The notes below the pieces were generated by a model. The model was not told the DNA's origin. It searched no databases and saw only the letters and a list, made by a program, of their open reading frames with translations. Below, piece by piece: positions 7,964 through 14,470 of a stretch of DNA of 27,650 bases. The stretch is from Verrucomicrobiaceae bacterium UBA2429. GTDB taxonomy: Bacteria; Verrucomicrobiota; Verrucomicrobiia; Verrucomicrobiales; Verrucomicrobiaceae. Numbering within the stretch: the first letter of the stretch is position 1; each line of letters starts with the position of its first letter. The stretch lies in assembly GCA_002343505.1 (NCBI GenBank), contig DDQZ01000101.1:44042-71691 (forward strand), written 5' to 3'. The position numbers were made by a program, and so were the translations under genes.

Positions 7964-8611
7964 TCAGCGTCCGCCTTGGTCCTCTTTTTCGATCCGCTCG
8001 ACTTCTCTGCGGATGATGTTGCGGCGCTCTTCTTCGGGGGCGTTGCGGAATTTTTCATCGCTGAACTTGGAGCGCATCATGTCCCGAAGCTTTTCCTTTC
8101 CCTTCTCGGAGAGAGCCTCGTATCGGCGTCTGTCCTCCTCGCTGGGTCCGCGGCTGGGGCCGCGGAAGCGGTCACCCTCACCTCCGGGAGGGGGCGGGCC
8201 GCCGCGCTCGCCATCCCGGCGGCGCTCGCCGCGCATTTCCTCGGCGCTGACAGTGGCATACCGAACGCTGACGACTTCTCCACCGATGCTGATTTTGGCC
8301 TGGCTGAGCTTAACATCCGGCGCGGGCAGGGCCTCCTGAAGTATCCAGCCCTGAAAATTCGGCTCGCTGCCGACCACGCTGGACTGTTTGGTCTCTTTGT
8401 TAAAAATGGTGGCCACCGGTTTGCCGTCCACATAGGCGATCCCCGTCAGCACCAGATTGTCAGAGAGGTTCACCATGCGGGAGAAAGGGGAACTCTCCAG
8501 AACGGGGGCGACGCTTTTGGGATCAAATGCTTGCGGCAGGTCCGGGTCGGCATTCTGAGCGGCGACGAGAATGGGCAGCGAGGCGAGGGAAATAAAAAGG
8601 CGGTTTTTCAT
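7964..8611 (-). CDS. Exported protein in the gsp operon, candidate GspC/PilP-like clamp
   Basis: A 215-residue protein without a family I can name with certainty. It has a signal peptide (MKNRLFISLASLPILVAAQ, cleavage near residue 18). Residues about 41-120 read as a small beta domain: FSRMVNLSDNLVLTGIAYV, then PVATIFNKETKQSSVVGSE, then VKLSQAKISIGGEVVSVRY. This order (a 'what does it cost' strand, an A.I.d strand, a V..G turn and a final strand that sets the domain end) resembles the homology region of GspC and the beta barrel of PilP. A Pro/Gly/Arg-rich linker (about 125-155) and a strongly charged, helical, Glu/Arg/Lys-rich C-terminus (about 156-215) follow. GspC is otherwise missing from the operon, and this gene lies between gspM and gspD, so a role bridging platform and secretin is a reasonable inference. 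Unlike classic GspC it shows no N-terminal membrane anchor beyond the signal peptide. Confidence 0.6.
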   Translation of the reverse strand: MKNRLFISLASLPILVAAQNADPDLPQAFDPKSVAPVLESSPFSRMVNLSDNLVLTGIAYVDGKPVATIFNKETKQSSVVGSEPNFQGWILQEALPAPDVKLSQAKISIGGEVVSVRYATVSAEEMRGERRRDGERGGPPPPGGEGDRFRGPSRGPSEEDRRRYEALSEKGKEKLRDMMRSKFSDEKFRNAPEEERRNIIRREVERIEKEDQGGR

Positions 8612-8631
8612 GGCGTGGAGGAGATCAGGGT

Positions 8632-9180
8632 TTAAAGGCCGGTTTCGGGTTTGAACCAGCGAGCGAGGGTGAGGTTGCAGAGGGTCTGCGGGGTTGTCTC
8701 ACGGGCACGGGAGTCGAGTTCCATGTCCAGTTGCTTGATCGCTTGAAATTTCTCCGGGGATTGCATGGTGGCCAGCCAGCCAAGCACGGCGGTCTGGTCG
8801 CCGCGCACGCGCAGGTTCACAGTGACTTCCCTGTAGTCGGGGGTGGTGACGGCTTCGGGCAGGGTCTGCTGCTGGATGGCGATGCCGAGATCGAGGGCCT
8901 CGTTCTGCAACTGCTCCAGGAGCTGGCCCTGGGCGCGGCCAAGGCTGTCGGTGGAGGGCATTTTTTCCTCCAGCCATGATCTGCGCTTTTCCCAGAAGGC
9001 GCGGTCGGCCATCCAGGTGTCGTTTTCACGCTTTTGGACTTCGAGCGCCGCGATTTTTTGCAGCAAGGCGGAGCGCTTCTGCATGAAGCCGTTGGCGGTG
9101 ATGGCCAGCGCCATGAATACCAGCACTCCCACGCAAAGCAGAAGGAGGTTTTTTTCGCGCGCGGTGAGTTTTTGCTGCAT
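8632..9180 (-). CDS. gspM: Type II secretion inner-membrane platform protein GspM
   Basis: GspM is a bitopic platform protein that dimerises and stabilises GspL. The 182-residue product starts MQQKLTAREKNLLLLCVGVL, a short cytoplasmic basic segment running into one transmembrane helix (about 11-29). A coiled-coil-like stretch follows (about 30-85), then a C-terminal ferredoxin-like region with VTVNLRVRGDQTAVLGWLATMQ, typical of GspM/PilO-type proteins. Two starts are possible. The ATG at 9180 gives the classic GspM N-terminus and is used here. A GTG at 9222 overlaps the gspL stop by four bases (GTGA), as at other junctions of this operon, and would add 14 residues that include NSKFRQS, a trace of the repeat seen in the pseudopilin leaders. 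Confidence 0.8.
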   Translation of the reverse strand: MQQKLTAREKNLLLLCVGVLVFMALAITANGFMQKRSALLQKIAALEVQKRENDTWMADRAFWEKRRSWLEEKMPSTDSLGRAQGQLLEQLQNEALDLGIAIQQQTLPEAVTTPDYREVTVNLRVRGDQTAVLGWLATMQSPEKFQAIKQLDMELDSRARETTPQTLCNLTLARWFKPETGL

Positions 9181-9218
9181 GGATTGACGGAATTTGGAAT
9201 TGGAGACCGGCGGGCCGC

Positions 9219-10487
9219 TCACTGCATTTTGCCCTGGGCGCGGAATTGGGCGGTCTTTTCGCGCACGGTGGGTTGAGGCTTGGACCAGGTGTAAAGGCCG
9301 AGCACGGGGTGCTTTTGGAGGTCTTCGACGAATTGGAATGCCAACTGCGCGTCGCGCGCCTCGCCGCGGATGTCTATCTCGGTGGTGCGGATGTCGCAGT
9401 CGCGGATGACGATGCCGCTGGGTGGCATGAGCTTGGTGATCTCGGCGAGCAGCACGAGGGGGTAGCGGCGCGGCTCGATGGCGGGGGAAAGGGCCTTCCA
9501 ATGCGTGGCGGTGGCTTTGACCTTGCCTGCCGCTTCCGAAGTGGCGGCCACGTCTTTTTCCAGGGCTGCGGCGGTGCCGTCCAGGTGGCGCAGGTAGGCG
9601 AAGGCGAAGAAGCCGAGGGCCACGACCATCATGCCGGCGAACACGCCGAAGCGGAGCAACTTGGCGGCTCTGGCGCGGGCGCTCTGCGCGGCATGGACGC
9701 TGGCGGGCAGAAGGCGTGTCCAGTGGCTGGTGTCGAGATCGGAGTTCGGCGGAAGCTGGGCGACGATGCGCACGGGCAGTCCGGTGAGTTCCTGCAGAGG
9801 GCGGGTGGCATTGGCATCCCAGGATGCTCCGGCGAGGGTGATGCCGCTGAAACTGCCCGCGCCGAGATCCTGCTCCAGGGCGAGCCGGGCTAGCACGATC
9901 TCCTGGGCGATCTCCTCAGCGGCAGCGGAGGCCGGGGCAAAGAGATGGCTGTGGTAGAGCTTGCCCTGAAATCCCGCCGCGAGCACGAGCGAGCCGTGCT
10001 CCTCGGTGACGATGATTTGCCCGGCGGGCAGGTTCACCATGCGTAATGCGGCGGTGTAATCGGTGGCGTCGGTCAGCGCGAGACTTTCAGGGAAGGGATC
10101 TGCCAGCACATCCACACTGACGGTTGCGGTGGATGCGGTCTGGGTGAGCAGATGCCAGCGGAAGTTGCGCGGCGTCACCGCGTGGAGTTTGAGTCCGCGT
10201 CTTTCGAGCTGGGTGATGATGATCTGCTCCAGTACCTCGTGGTCCGCATTGGGCAGCACAAGCCCGATGGTGCGGCAGGCGGTGGCGGGCAGGCCGATGA
10301 CGAAGGCTTTGCCTTTGCCGGCGGCCTCGGAGGGAGCCTCGACGGAGGCGTCCGCGCTGCTGGCGCGGGGTTTCCACACACGCCAGGTCGTGTCGGGGGC
10401 GGGGAGCAGCAGGATCGAGGCGGAGATGGACATGAAGTTGGGGTGGAACGCTTGCCGTTTGGCGAAGTTGCGGGCAAAGGAAATCAT
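9219..10487 (-). CDS. gspL: Type II secretion platform protein GspL-like (PilM/PilN-like)
   Basis: GspL links the cytoplasmic ATPase GspE to the membrane platform. The product has 422 residues: a cytoplasmic actin-fold-like region (about 20-265), one transmembrane helix (about 280-299, FGVFAGMMVVALGFFAFAY) and a periplasmic domain (about 300-405) with a coiled coil and a ferredoxin-like PilN-type region (VIRDCDIRTTEIDIRGEA). This is the domain order of GspL. Sequence motifs are weak, so the call rests on topology and on its place between gspK and gspM. The ATG at 10487 forms an ATGA overlap with the gspK stop; an internal ATG at 10433 (MSISASILLL) is an alternative that would give a more typical N-terminus. 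Confidence 0.8.
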   Translation of the reverse strand: MISFARNFAKRQAFHPNFMSISASILLLPAPDTTWRVWKPRASSADASVEAPSEAAGKGKAFVIGLPATACRTIGLVLPNADHEVLEQIIITQLERRGLKLHAVTPRNFRWHLLTQTASTATVSVDVLADPFPESLALTDATDYTAALRMVNLPAGQIIVTEEHGSLVLAAGFQGKLYHSHLFAPASAAAEEIAQEIVLARLALEQDLGAGSFSGITLAGASWDANATRPLQELTGLPVRIVAQLPPNSDLDTSHWTRLLPASVHAAQSARARAAKLLRFGVFAGMMVVALGFFAFAYLRHLDGTAAALEKDVAATSEAAGKVKATATHWKALSPAIEPRRYPLVLLAEITKLMPPSGIVIRDCDIRTTEIDIRGEARDAQLAFQFVEDLQKHPVLGLYTWSKPQPTVREKTAQFRAQGKMQ

Positions 10488-11506
10488 TCCTCGATGCGGG
10501 CCAGATAAGTGAGGGAGCGGTCCTCGCCTCTGCGGGCGACGACGATGATTTGCGCGCGCTTTTCCCCGACATATCCCGTGCTGGTGATCCGGCGCACAGA
10601 GTCCTCGCTTGTTAGGATGGAACTGAGCGCGCGGCCTCGGTCTCCGGAGAGCCCGAGCAGGCGGTAGGCCTCGCTGTCGGAGATGCGCTGGTCGTCCTCG
10701 GTGCCGGGGATGCCGTCCGCACCGTCACGGCGGGAGATATAGTTGGTGACATCGGATTCGGAGGCTCCTGTGACAGCGATGAGCGTGTCTTTGAAGGCGG
10801 TTCTCAAGTCTATGGTGCCGTCTCCATACACGCTGAAAAATTCCCGCCAGTCCGGCTTGAGACGGTCCACCACTCCCATTCCGCGCACGAGCAGCATTTC
10901 ATCCACATCAATGAAGCCGGCCTGGCGCGGCATGTCGTTGATGCCCTGCTGCTGGTAAAAGGCGGACTCGGCGCCGTTGGCGCGCACATCGTCATCGCGG
11001 TCCACCCAGTCGGCGAGGGACTCGCTGGCGACTCCGGCCTCGTCGCTGTTCAAGCCCCAGCGGATGAGGAGCTGATAGACGGCCTCGCGCAGACGGTCGT
11101 CGGTGATGTAGTTGATGGGAATGCGCGCGCCTTCGTAGTTGATGACGACATCGAAGCCGCTGTCGGCGCCGATTTTTTGCTTCAAAACAACGTCGCCTCT
11201 GCGCGCCTCGGGGTGCAGCCCCACGGCCAGCCCGCTCTCCGCCAAATGAAGCGCGTAAAACTCCGCCGCGCCCAGCTTTGCCTCCTCGGCGCTGTAGCGG
11301 ATGTACTCCACCACGCCCATGACGGTGACAGACATCAGCAGCAGTGCCCAAACCATGAGCATGAGGGCGGAGCCTTGGCGAGAAGGAGGGGGATTCGAAA
11401 TTCGAAATTCGAAAGCGCCCGCATTCTGGTGAAAGCGCTTGCCAGGTGCCGCAGGCGCGCTTGCCGAGGAGCGGGGTGATTGCGGGTTGTGAACGAAATT
11501 TAGCAT
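10484..11506 (-). CDS. gspK: Minor pseudopilin GspK
   Basis: GspK caps the pseudopilus tip together with GspI and GspJ. The 340-residue product has a 45-residue leader ending SRQG, cleaved before SALMLMVWALLLMSV. Position +5 of the mature protein is Leu, not Glu, as expected for GspK and consistent with tip location. The large GspK insert domain is recognisable by SLADWVDRDDDVRANGAESAFY and further acidic segments such as DGADGIPGTEDDQ that may bind calcium. The leader contains AFEFRISN, encoded by a TTCGAA-type repeat. The gene starts 4 bp after gspJ ends and overlaps gspL by four bases. Confidence 0.93.
   Translation of the reverse strand: MLNFVHNPQSPRSSASAPAAPGKRFHQNAGAFEFRISNPPPSRQGSALMLMVWALLLMSVTVMGVVEYIRYSAEEAKLGAAEFYALHLAESGLAVGLHPEARRGDVVLKQKIGADSGFDVVINYEGARIPINYITDDRLREAVYQLLIRWGLNSDEAGVASESLADWVDRDDDVRANGAESAFYQQQGINDMPRQAGFIDVDEMLLVRGMGVVDRLKPDWREFFSVYGDGTIDLRTAFKDTLIAVTGASESDVTNYISRRDGADGIPGTEDDQRISDSEAYRLLGLSGDRGRALSSILTSEDSVRRITSTGYVGEKRAQIIVVARRGEDRSLTYLARIEE
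11394..11414. repeat. TTCGAAA-type short tandem repeat in the gspK leader
   Basis: Three head-to-tail copies of the palindromic heptamer-like unit TTCGAAA/TTCGAAT lie within the codons for the GspK leader peptide, about 5 codons before the prepilin cleavage site. The same repeat occurs in the leaders of gspJ, gspH and gspG. Confidence 0.85.
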
Positions 11507-11510
11507 GAGT

Positions 11511-12644
11511 TTAAGGAGCTGACTGGATTCTCACTCCACTCGGAGAAGAGCCGCCTGATGGGCCAATTCCAGGCCCGGCACCGGGGCCGCCGCCTCCCGG
11601 CCCTCGACCTCCTCCCGGCGGGCCGCCACCACCAGGGCCGCCAGGTGGACCACCTCCGCCTCCGGGTCCGCGACCGCCGCCTGGGCCGCCCCCGTCTCCG
11701 CGACCGCCACCATCACCACCTCCGCCCGGCCCTCCACGACCGCCGCCTGGACCGCCACCTCCCCCTGCTGCCGCGCCTGTGCCACCCGTGCTGGAGGATG
11801 GGGTGGACGAAGTGCCTGTGCCGGCGACGAGCTGGATGACCGGCACGCTATAGACCATGCGCAGCGCGGTCTGGCGGTCGCGCATGAGGAGCTGGACTTC
11901 GATGAGATCCGGCCAGTTCGAGTCCGACCATTCCTCCAGCCAGGTGTCGTCCGCTTCCTTATAGAAGCGCCATTTCAAAGCCACGACATCCGGCAAAAGC
12001 GGCATCCAGTAGCGGCCCTGGTCATCCGGCGCGGCCAGGCCGGTGATCTCCTGGCGCACGGCCATGTCGCGGTTGTCGGCCTGTGAGATCAAATCCTCGC
12101 GGGACAGGCAGAGGTAGTTCAGCGGCGCCTCGTTGCTGTCCACGGCTCCGTTGGGGTCTGGTCGCAGACCGAGGATGGTGTCACTGTAAGAGATGGGGCG
12201 CGCGCCGAAGCCGAAGCAGTTCGGCGCGCCGCTGATGGTGAGTTCCTGTCCTTGGTCGAGGTTGCCACCGATGGCGCTGAGGGTGAGCGTGGCGGTGCTG
12301 GGCAGGGTGGTGAAGGTCTTGCGGCAGAGTTCCAGGAAGCGGTTGATGCCGTCTTTCTCGCGCTGGATTTGCTCGATCTGCGCCGCCGCGCGCACGCTGC
12401 CCTGGATGATGGCGAAAAGCGTGCCGGTGATCATTCCGAGGATCGTCAGGGCGATGACGACCTCCATCAGAGAGAAGGCACTGGCGGTTTTGAACCACTG
12501 ACTGGTGCTGCCTGGGGCTGATTGGAGATGCGTTTTTGGAACCACTAATGGAACACTGATGGACACTAATGAATGGGAACTTCGAATCTCGAATTTCGAA
12601 TTTCGAACTTCGTGACTCTCACCGTTGAGCGGGTTTGTAAACAT
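11511..12644 (-). CDS. gspJ: Minor pseudopilin GspJ with long Gly/Pro-rich tail
   Basis: GspJ is a tip-complex minor pseudopilin. With the ATG at 12644 the product has 377 residues; its leader of about 56 residues ends KTASA and is cleaved before FSLMEVVIALTILGMITG, with Glu at +5. The globular domain runs to about residue 270 (YWMPLLPDVVALKWRFYKE, LIEVQLLMRDRQTALRMVYSVPV). After that, about 105 residues are almost only Gly, Pro, Arg, Asp and Ser, an extension not usual in GspJ. The start is uncertain: an upstream ATG at 12683 also keeps the frame, and both overlap gspI. The leader carries two kinds of short repeat (12542-12575 and 12581-12612). The identity is based on prepilin motif plus order after gspI. 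Confidence 0.9.
   Translation of the reverse strand: MFTNPLNGESHEVRNSKFEIRSSHSLVSISVPLVVPKTHLQSAPGSTSQWFKTASAFSLMEVVIALTILGMITGTLFAIIQGSVRAAAQIEQIQREKDGINRFLELCRKTFTTLPSTATLTLSAIGGNLDQGQELTISGAPNCFGFGARPISYSDTILGLRPDPNGAVDSNEAPLNYLCLSREDLISQADNRDMAVRQEITGLAAPDDQGRYWMPLLPDVVALKWRFYKEADDTWLEEWSDSNWPDLIEVQLLMRDRQTALRMVYSVPVIQLVAGTGTSSTPSSSTGGTGAAAGGGGGPGGGRGGPGGGGDGGGRGDGGGPGGGRGPGGGGGPPGGPGGGGPPGGGRGPGGGGPGAGPGIGPSGGSSPSGVRIQSAP
12542..12575. repeat. 11-bp imperfect tandem repeat in the gspJ leader
   Basis: Three imperfect copies of a unit like CACTAATGGAA (CACTAATGGAA, CACTGATGGA, CACTAATGAA) follow one another within the leader part of gspJ, next to the TTCGAA-type repeat. Confidence 0.7.
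12581..12612. repeat. TTCGAA-type short tandem repeat in the gspJ leader
   Basis: Four degenerate copies of TTCGAAT/TTCGAAC lie close to the start of gspJ and encode NSKFEIRS in the leader peptide. Confidence 0.85.
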
Positions 12645-13200
12645 AGACGGAGACGGTTTCCTCCCGTTGTTCGTCGCCCACACTGTAGGCGGCGGTGATT
12701 TTGAGGTTGTACATGTCGCTCAGGGTGCCGCTGCGGGTGGTGTTGAGCACGATGCGCTCGGCGGTGCTTGTGTAGGTGACGCCGCTGGCGGCATCGGTGA
12801 AGGTGGTGCTCATCTCGGCCAGCGGTTTGCGCCGCACCTCCTCCAGAAAGGATCTCATGCCGATGCGCACGCGCTGGTCTTTGTTGAGGATGTTCGCCAC
12901 TTCCATGGAGGTGTTCAGCGCGCGCGCCAAGCCCAGCACGCCGATGGCGAACATGCTCAGGGCGATGACGAGCTCGAGCAGGATGTAGCCGCGTTTGAGT
13001 GAAGGTTGGAGTGAAGCCTTGAGGCGAAACGGGAGTGCGCTCCGCTGCGAGGGTAGCTCAGAACAAGCTAAAGCTTGAACTCCAACAGTTGGAGTGAAGC
13101 CCGCTGGAGTGAAGCCTTTAGGCGACACGGGAGTGGACTCCGTTGCGTGGTCAACTCCCGGGCAAGCTAAAGCTTGAACTCCAACGTGGGCCGTCTTCAT
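12619..13200 (-). CDS. gspI: Minor pseudopilin GspI with an unusually long, repeat-built leader
   Basis: GspI nucleates the pseudopilus tip complex. The 193-residue product has a 71-residue leader (usual leaders are under about 20) ending SLKRG, cleaved before YILLELVIALSMFAIGVLGLARAL, with Glu at +5. The mature protein of about 122 residues is a normal GspI size, with a compact C-terminal domain. Most of the leader is two copies of a 33-residue unit starting VGVQALAC, encoded by a 99-bp repeat. The ATG at 13200 overlaps the gspH stop in an ATGA. A shorter start could exist inside the leader, but I see no ATG in frame after the repeat and before the cleavage site. Confidence 0.9.
   Translation of the reverse strand: MKTAHVGVQALACPGVDHATESTPVSPKGFTPAGFTPTVGVQALACSELPSQRSALPFRLKASLQPSLKRGYILLELVIALSMFAIGVLGLARALNTSMEVANILNKDQRVRIGMRSFLEEVRRKPLAEMSTTFTDAASGVTYTSTAERIVLNTTRSGTLSDMYNLKITAAYSVGDEQREETVSVYVYKPAQR
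12994..13185 (-). repeat. 99-bp tandem repeat within the gspI leader
   Basis: Two copies, period 99 bp, begin (minus strand) at 13185 and 13086 with GTTGGAGTTCAAGCTTTAGC. Both continue through CGGAGnnCACTCCCG to AAGGCTTCACTCCA. The period is a multiple of three, so both copies are read in the same frame. The second copy is slightly shorter and diverged. Confidence 0.9.
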
Positions 13201-13919
13201 CGCAGGTCAATCACCTCCCGGATGATGTCGGCGGTGAGCGCGCCGTATTCGATGCTGAAACTGGCGCTGGAGTTTTCCAGGCGCAGTTGCAAGGGCTGGC
13301 AGATGCCGGTGGGCTGGAAGACCCAGAGCTTGACGATCTCGCCCTCGACAGGTGTCTCCTCCAAGTCGTGCCAGAATTTGAGGGTGTATTGCGAGCCGGG
13401 CGGCAACTCGTAGCGCTCCTGCCAGTCGTTGTCGAGTTTCGGGCCGGCCGGTGCCAGGGGGAGCTGGGTCTTCGGCGTGGTGGTGGCGCCGGAGTCGAGG
13501 TCCACGAGGGTCGGATCCTCGTTCGGGTTCACGCGGCTGACGCCTGACTCAAGCTCCTGCGCCAGGAGGTCGAGGTCGGAAAGCTGGAGGTAGGGATTGA
13601 AGTAGCGTGAGGCCATGAAGCCGCCGGAGTAAAAGGCCACCTGGTAGGGCCGCTTTTCCTTCATCGCCCGCAGCCGCGCCTCTTTGGCCATGCGCGTCAG
13701 CTCGATGATGGGCTCGCGCGCCATCTGCTCGTCACGGATGCCCCGGATGGTGGGGATGGAGGCTGCGGCGATGACGATGATGATCGTCAGGGAGATGACG
13801 ATCTCGACGAGGGTGAAAGCGCGGGCGGTGCCTCTGGCGTGAATGCAAATTCCCTGAAATTCGAAATTCGAAATTCGAAATTCGAAGTTCGAGCTTCGCT
13901 GTTCAGGGTGCGTCTTCAT
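13197..13919 (-). CDS. gspH: Pseudopilin GspH
   Basis: A minor pseudopilin of the type II secretion pseudopilus, 240 residues. The leader of 34 residues ends GTARA and is cleaved before FTLVEIVISLTIIIVIAAASIP, with Glu at +5. The body (EARLRAMKEKRPYQVAFYSGG, later TLKFWHDLEETPVEGEIVKLW) fits a GspH-type beta domain, although it is longer than the usual 150-170 residues. The ATG at 13919 gives a four-base ATGA overlap with the gspG stop and is preferred to an in-frame ATG at 13940. The leader contains SNFEFRISNFEFQ from a TTCGAA-type repeat. The H assignment rests mainly on its place between gspG and gspI. Confidence 0.88.
   Translation of the reverse strand: MKTHPEQRSSNFEFRISNFEFQGICIHARGTARAFTLVEIVISLTIIIVIAAASIPTIRGIRDEQMAREPIIELTRMAKEARLRAMKEKRPYQVAFYSGGFMASRYFNPYLQLSDLDLLAQELESGVSRVNPNEDPTLVDLDSGATTTPKTQLPLAPAGPKLDNDWQERYELPPGSQYTLKFWHDLEETPVEGEIVKLWVFQPTGICQPLQLRLENSSASFSIEYGALTADIIREVIDLR
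13856..13898. repeat. TTCGAA-type short tandem repeat in the gspH leader
   Basis: About six copies of GAAATTC/TTCGAAA run through the GspH leader; this is the longest of the four arrays in the operon. The encoded peptide alternates Phe, Glu, Arg, Ile, Ser and Asn. Confidence 0.9.
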
Positions 13920-14377
13920 GGAGTGGTAGTGGCTTTCCAATTCCCGATGTCATCCTCAGTGCCTTCGACGCCGTCTTTGCCGACGGAATAGACATCGTAG
14001 GCCTTTTTGGATTTTTGGGCGGGGTAACGATATTTGTATTCCATGCCCCAGGGGTCTTTAGGCACCTCCTCAAGCAGGGCGGTCCATTTTTCCGGCAGCG
14101 GCTCGGTGGTGGGTTTTTCGACGAGCGCCTTGAGGCCCTGCTCGGTGGTGGGCGGGCGCATGTTGCGGGCTTCGTAAAGTTGAAGCTGGGTCATGATGTT
14201 TTGCAGGTCGCCATCCACGCGGGTTTCTTTGGCGACATCCACGTTGCCTTTCAGCATGTAGATGGAGCCGGCGGCGAGGATGGAGATGATCGTCAGCACG
14301 ATGACGATCTCGATGAGGGTAAAAGCGGATTTCGAATTTCGAATTTCGAGTTTCGTGGGGGAGGTGCGGATGTTCAT
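13916..14377 (-). CDS. gspG: Major pseudopilin GspG
   Basis: GspG is the main subunit of the pseudopilus that pushes substrates through the secretin. The 153-residue product has an 18-residue leader (MNIRTSPTKLEIRNSKSA) cleaved before FTLIEIVIVLTIISILAAGSIY, with Glu at +5. Typical GspG body motifs are RPPTTEQGLKALVEKP, DPWGMEYKYRYP and the C-terminal calcium-site segment GKDGVEGTEDDIGNW. Residue -1 is Ala rather than the usual Gly. The ATG at 14377 is chosen over an upstream in-frame ATG at 14467 because it leaves a leader of normal length; the 93-bp gap to gspF then holds only AT-rich repeat-like traces. The stop overlaps the gspH start. Confidence 0.97.
   Translation of the reverse strand: MNIRTSPTKLEIRNSKSAFTLIEIVIVLTIISILAAGSIYMLKGNVDVAKETRVDGDLQNIMTQLQLYEARNMRPPTTEQGLKALVEKPTTEPLPEKWTALLEEVPKDPWGMEYKYRYPAQKSKKAYDVYSVGKDGVEGTEDDIGNWKATTTP
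14331..14355. repeat. TTCGAA-type short tandem repeat in the gspG leader
   Basis: Three to four copies of TTCGAAT/TTCGAGT encode KLEIRNSK in the GspG leader, ending four codons before the cleavage site. Confidence 0.85.
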
Positions 14378-14470
14378 GGCGGTGGAGGGAGATTCGGGAT
14401 TTTTTCGGATGCTACAGGATGGGGAGGGAAAATTGAACCTTGAATTTGGCGGGTGGATGCGCGCCATTTT

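Noticed and set aside
13856..13898. TTCGAA-type repeat arrays as a CRISPR
   Set aside because: Units of about 7 bases are directly adjacent, with no unique spacers and no cas genes nearby.
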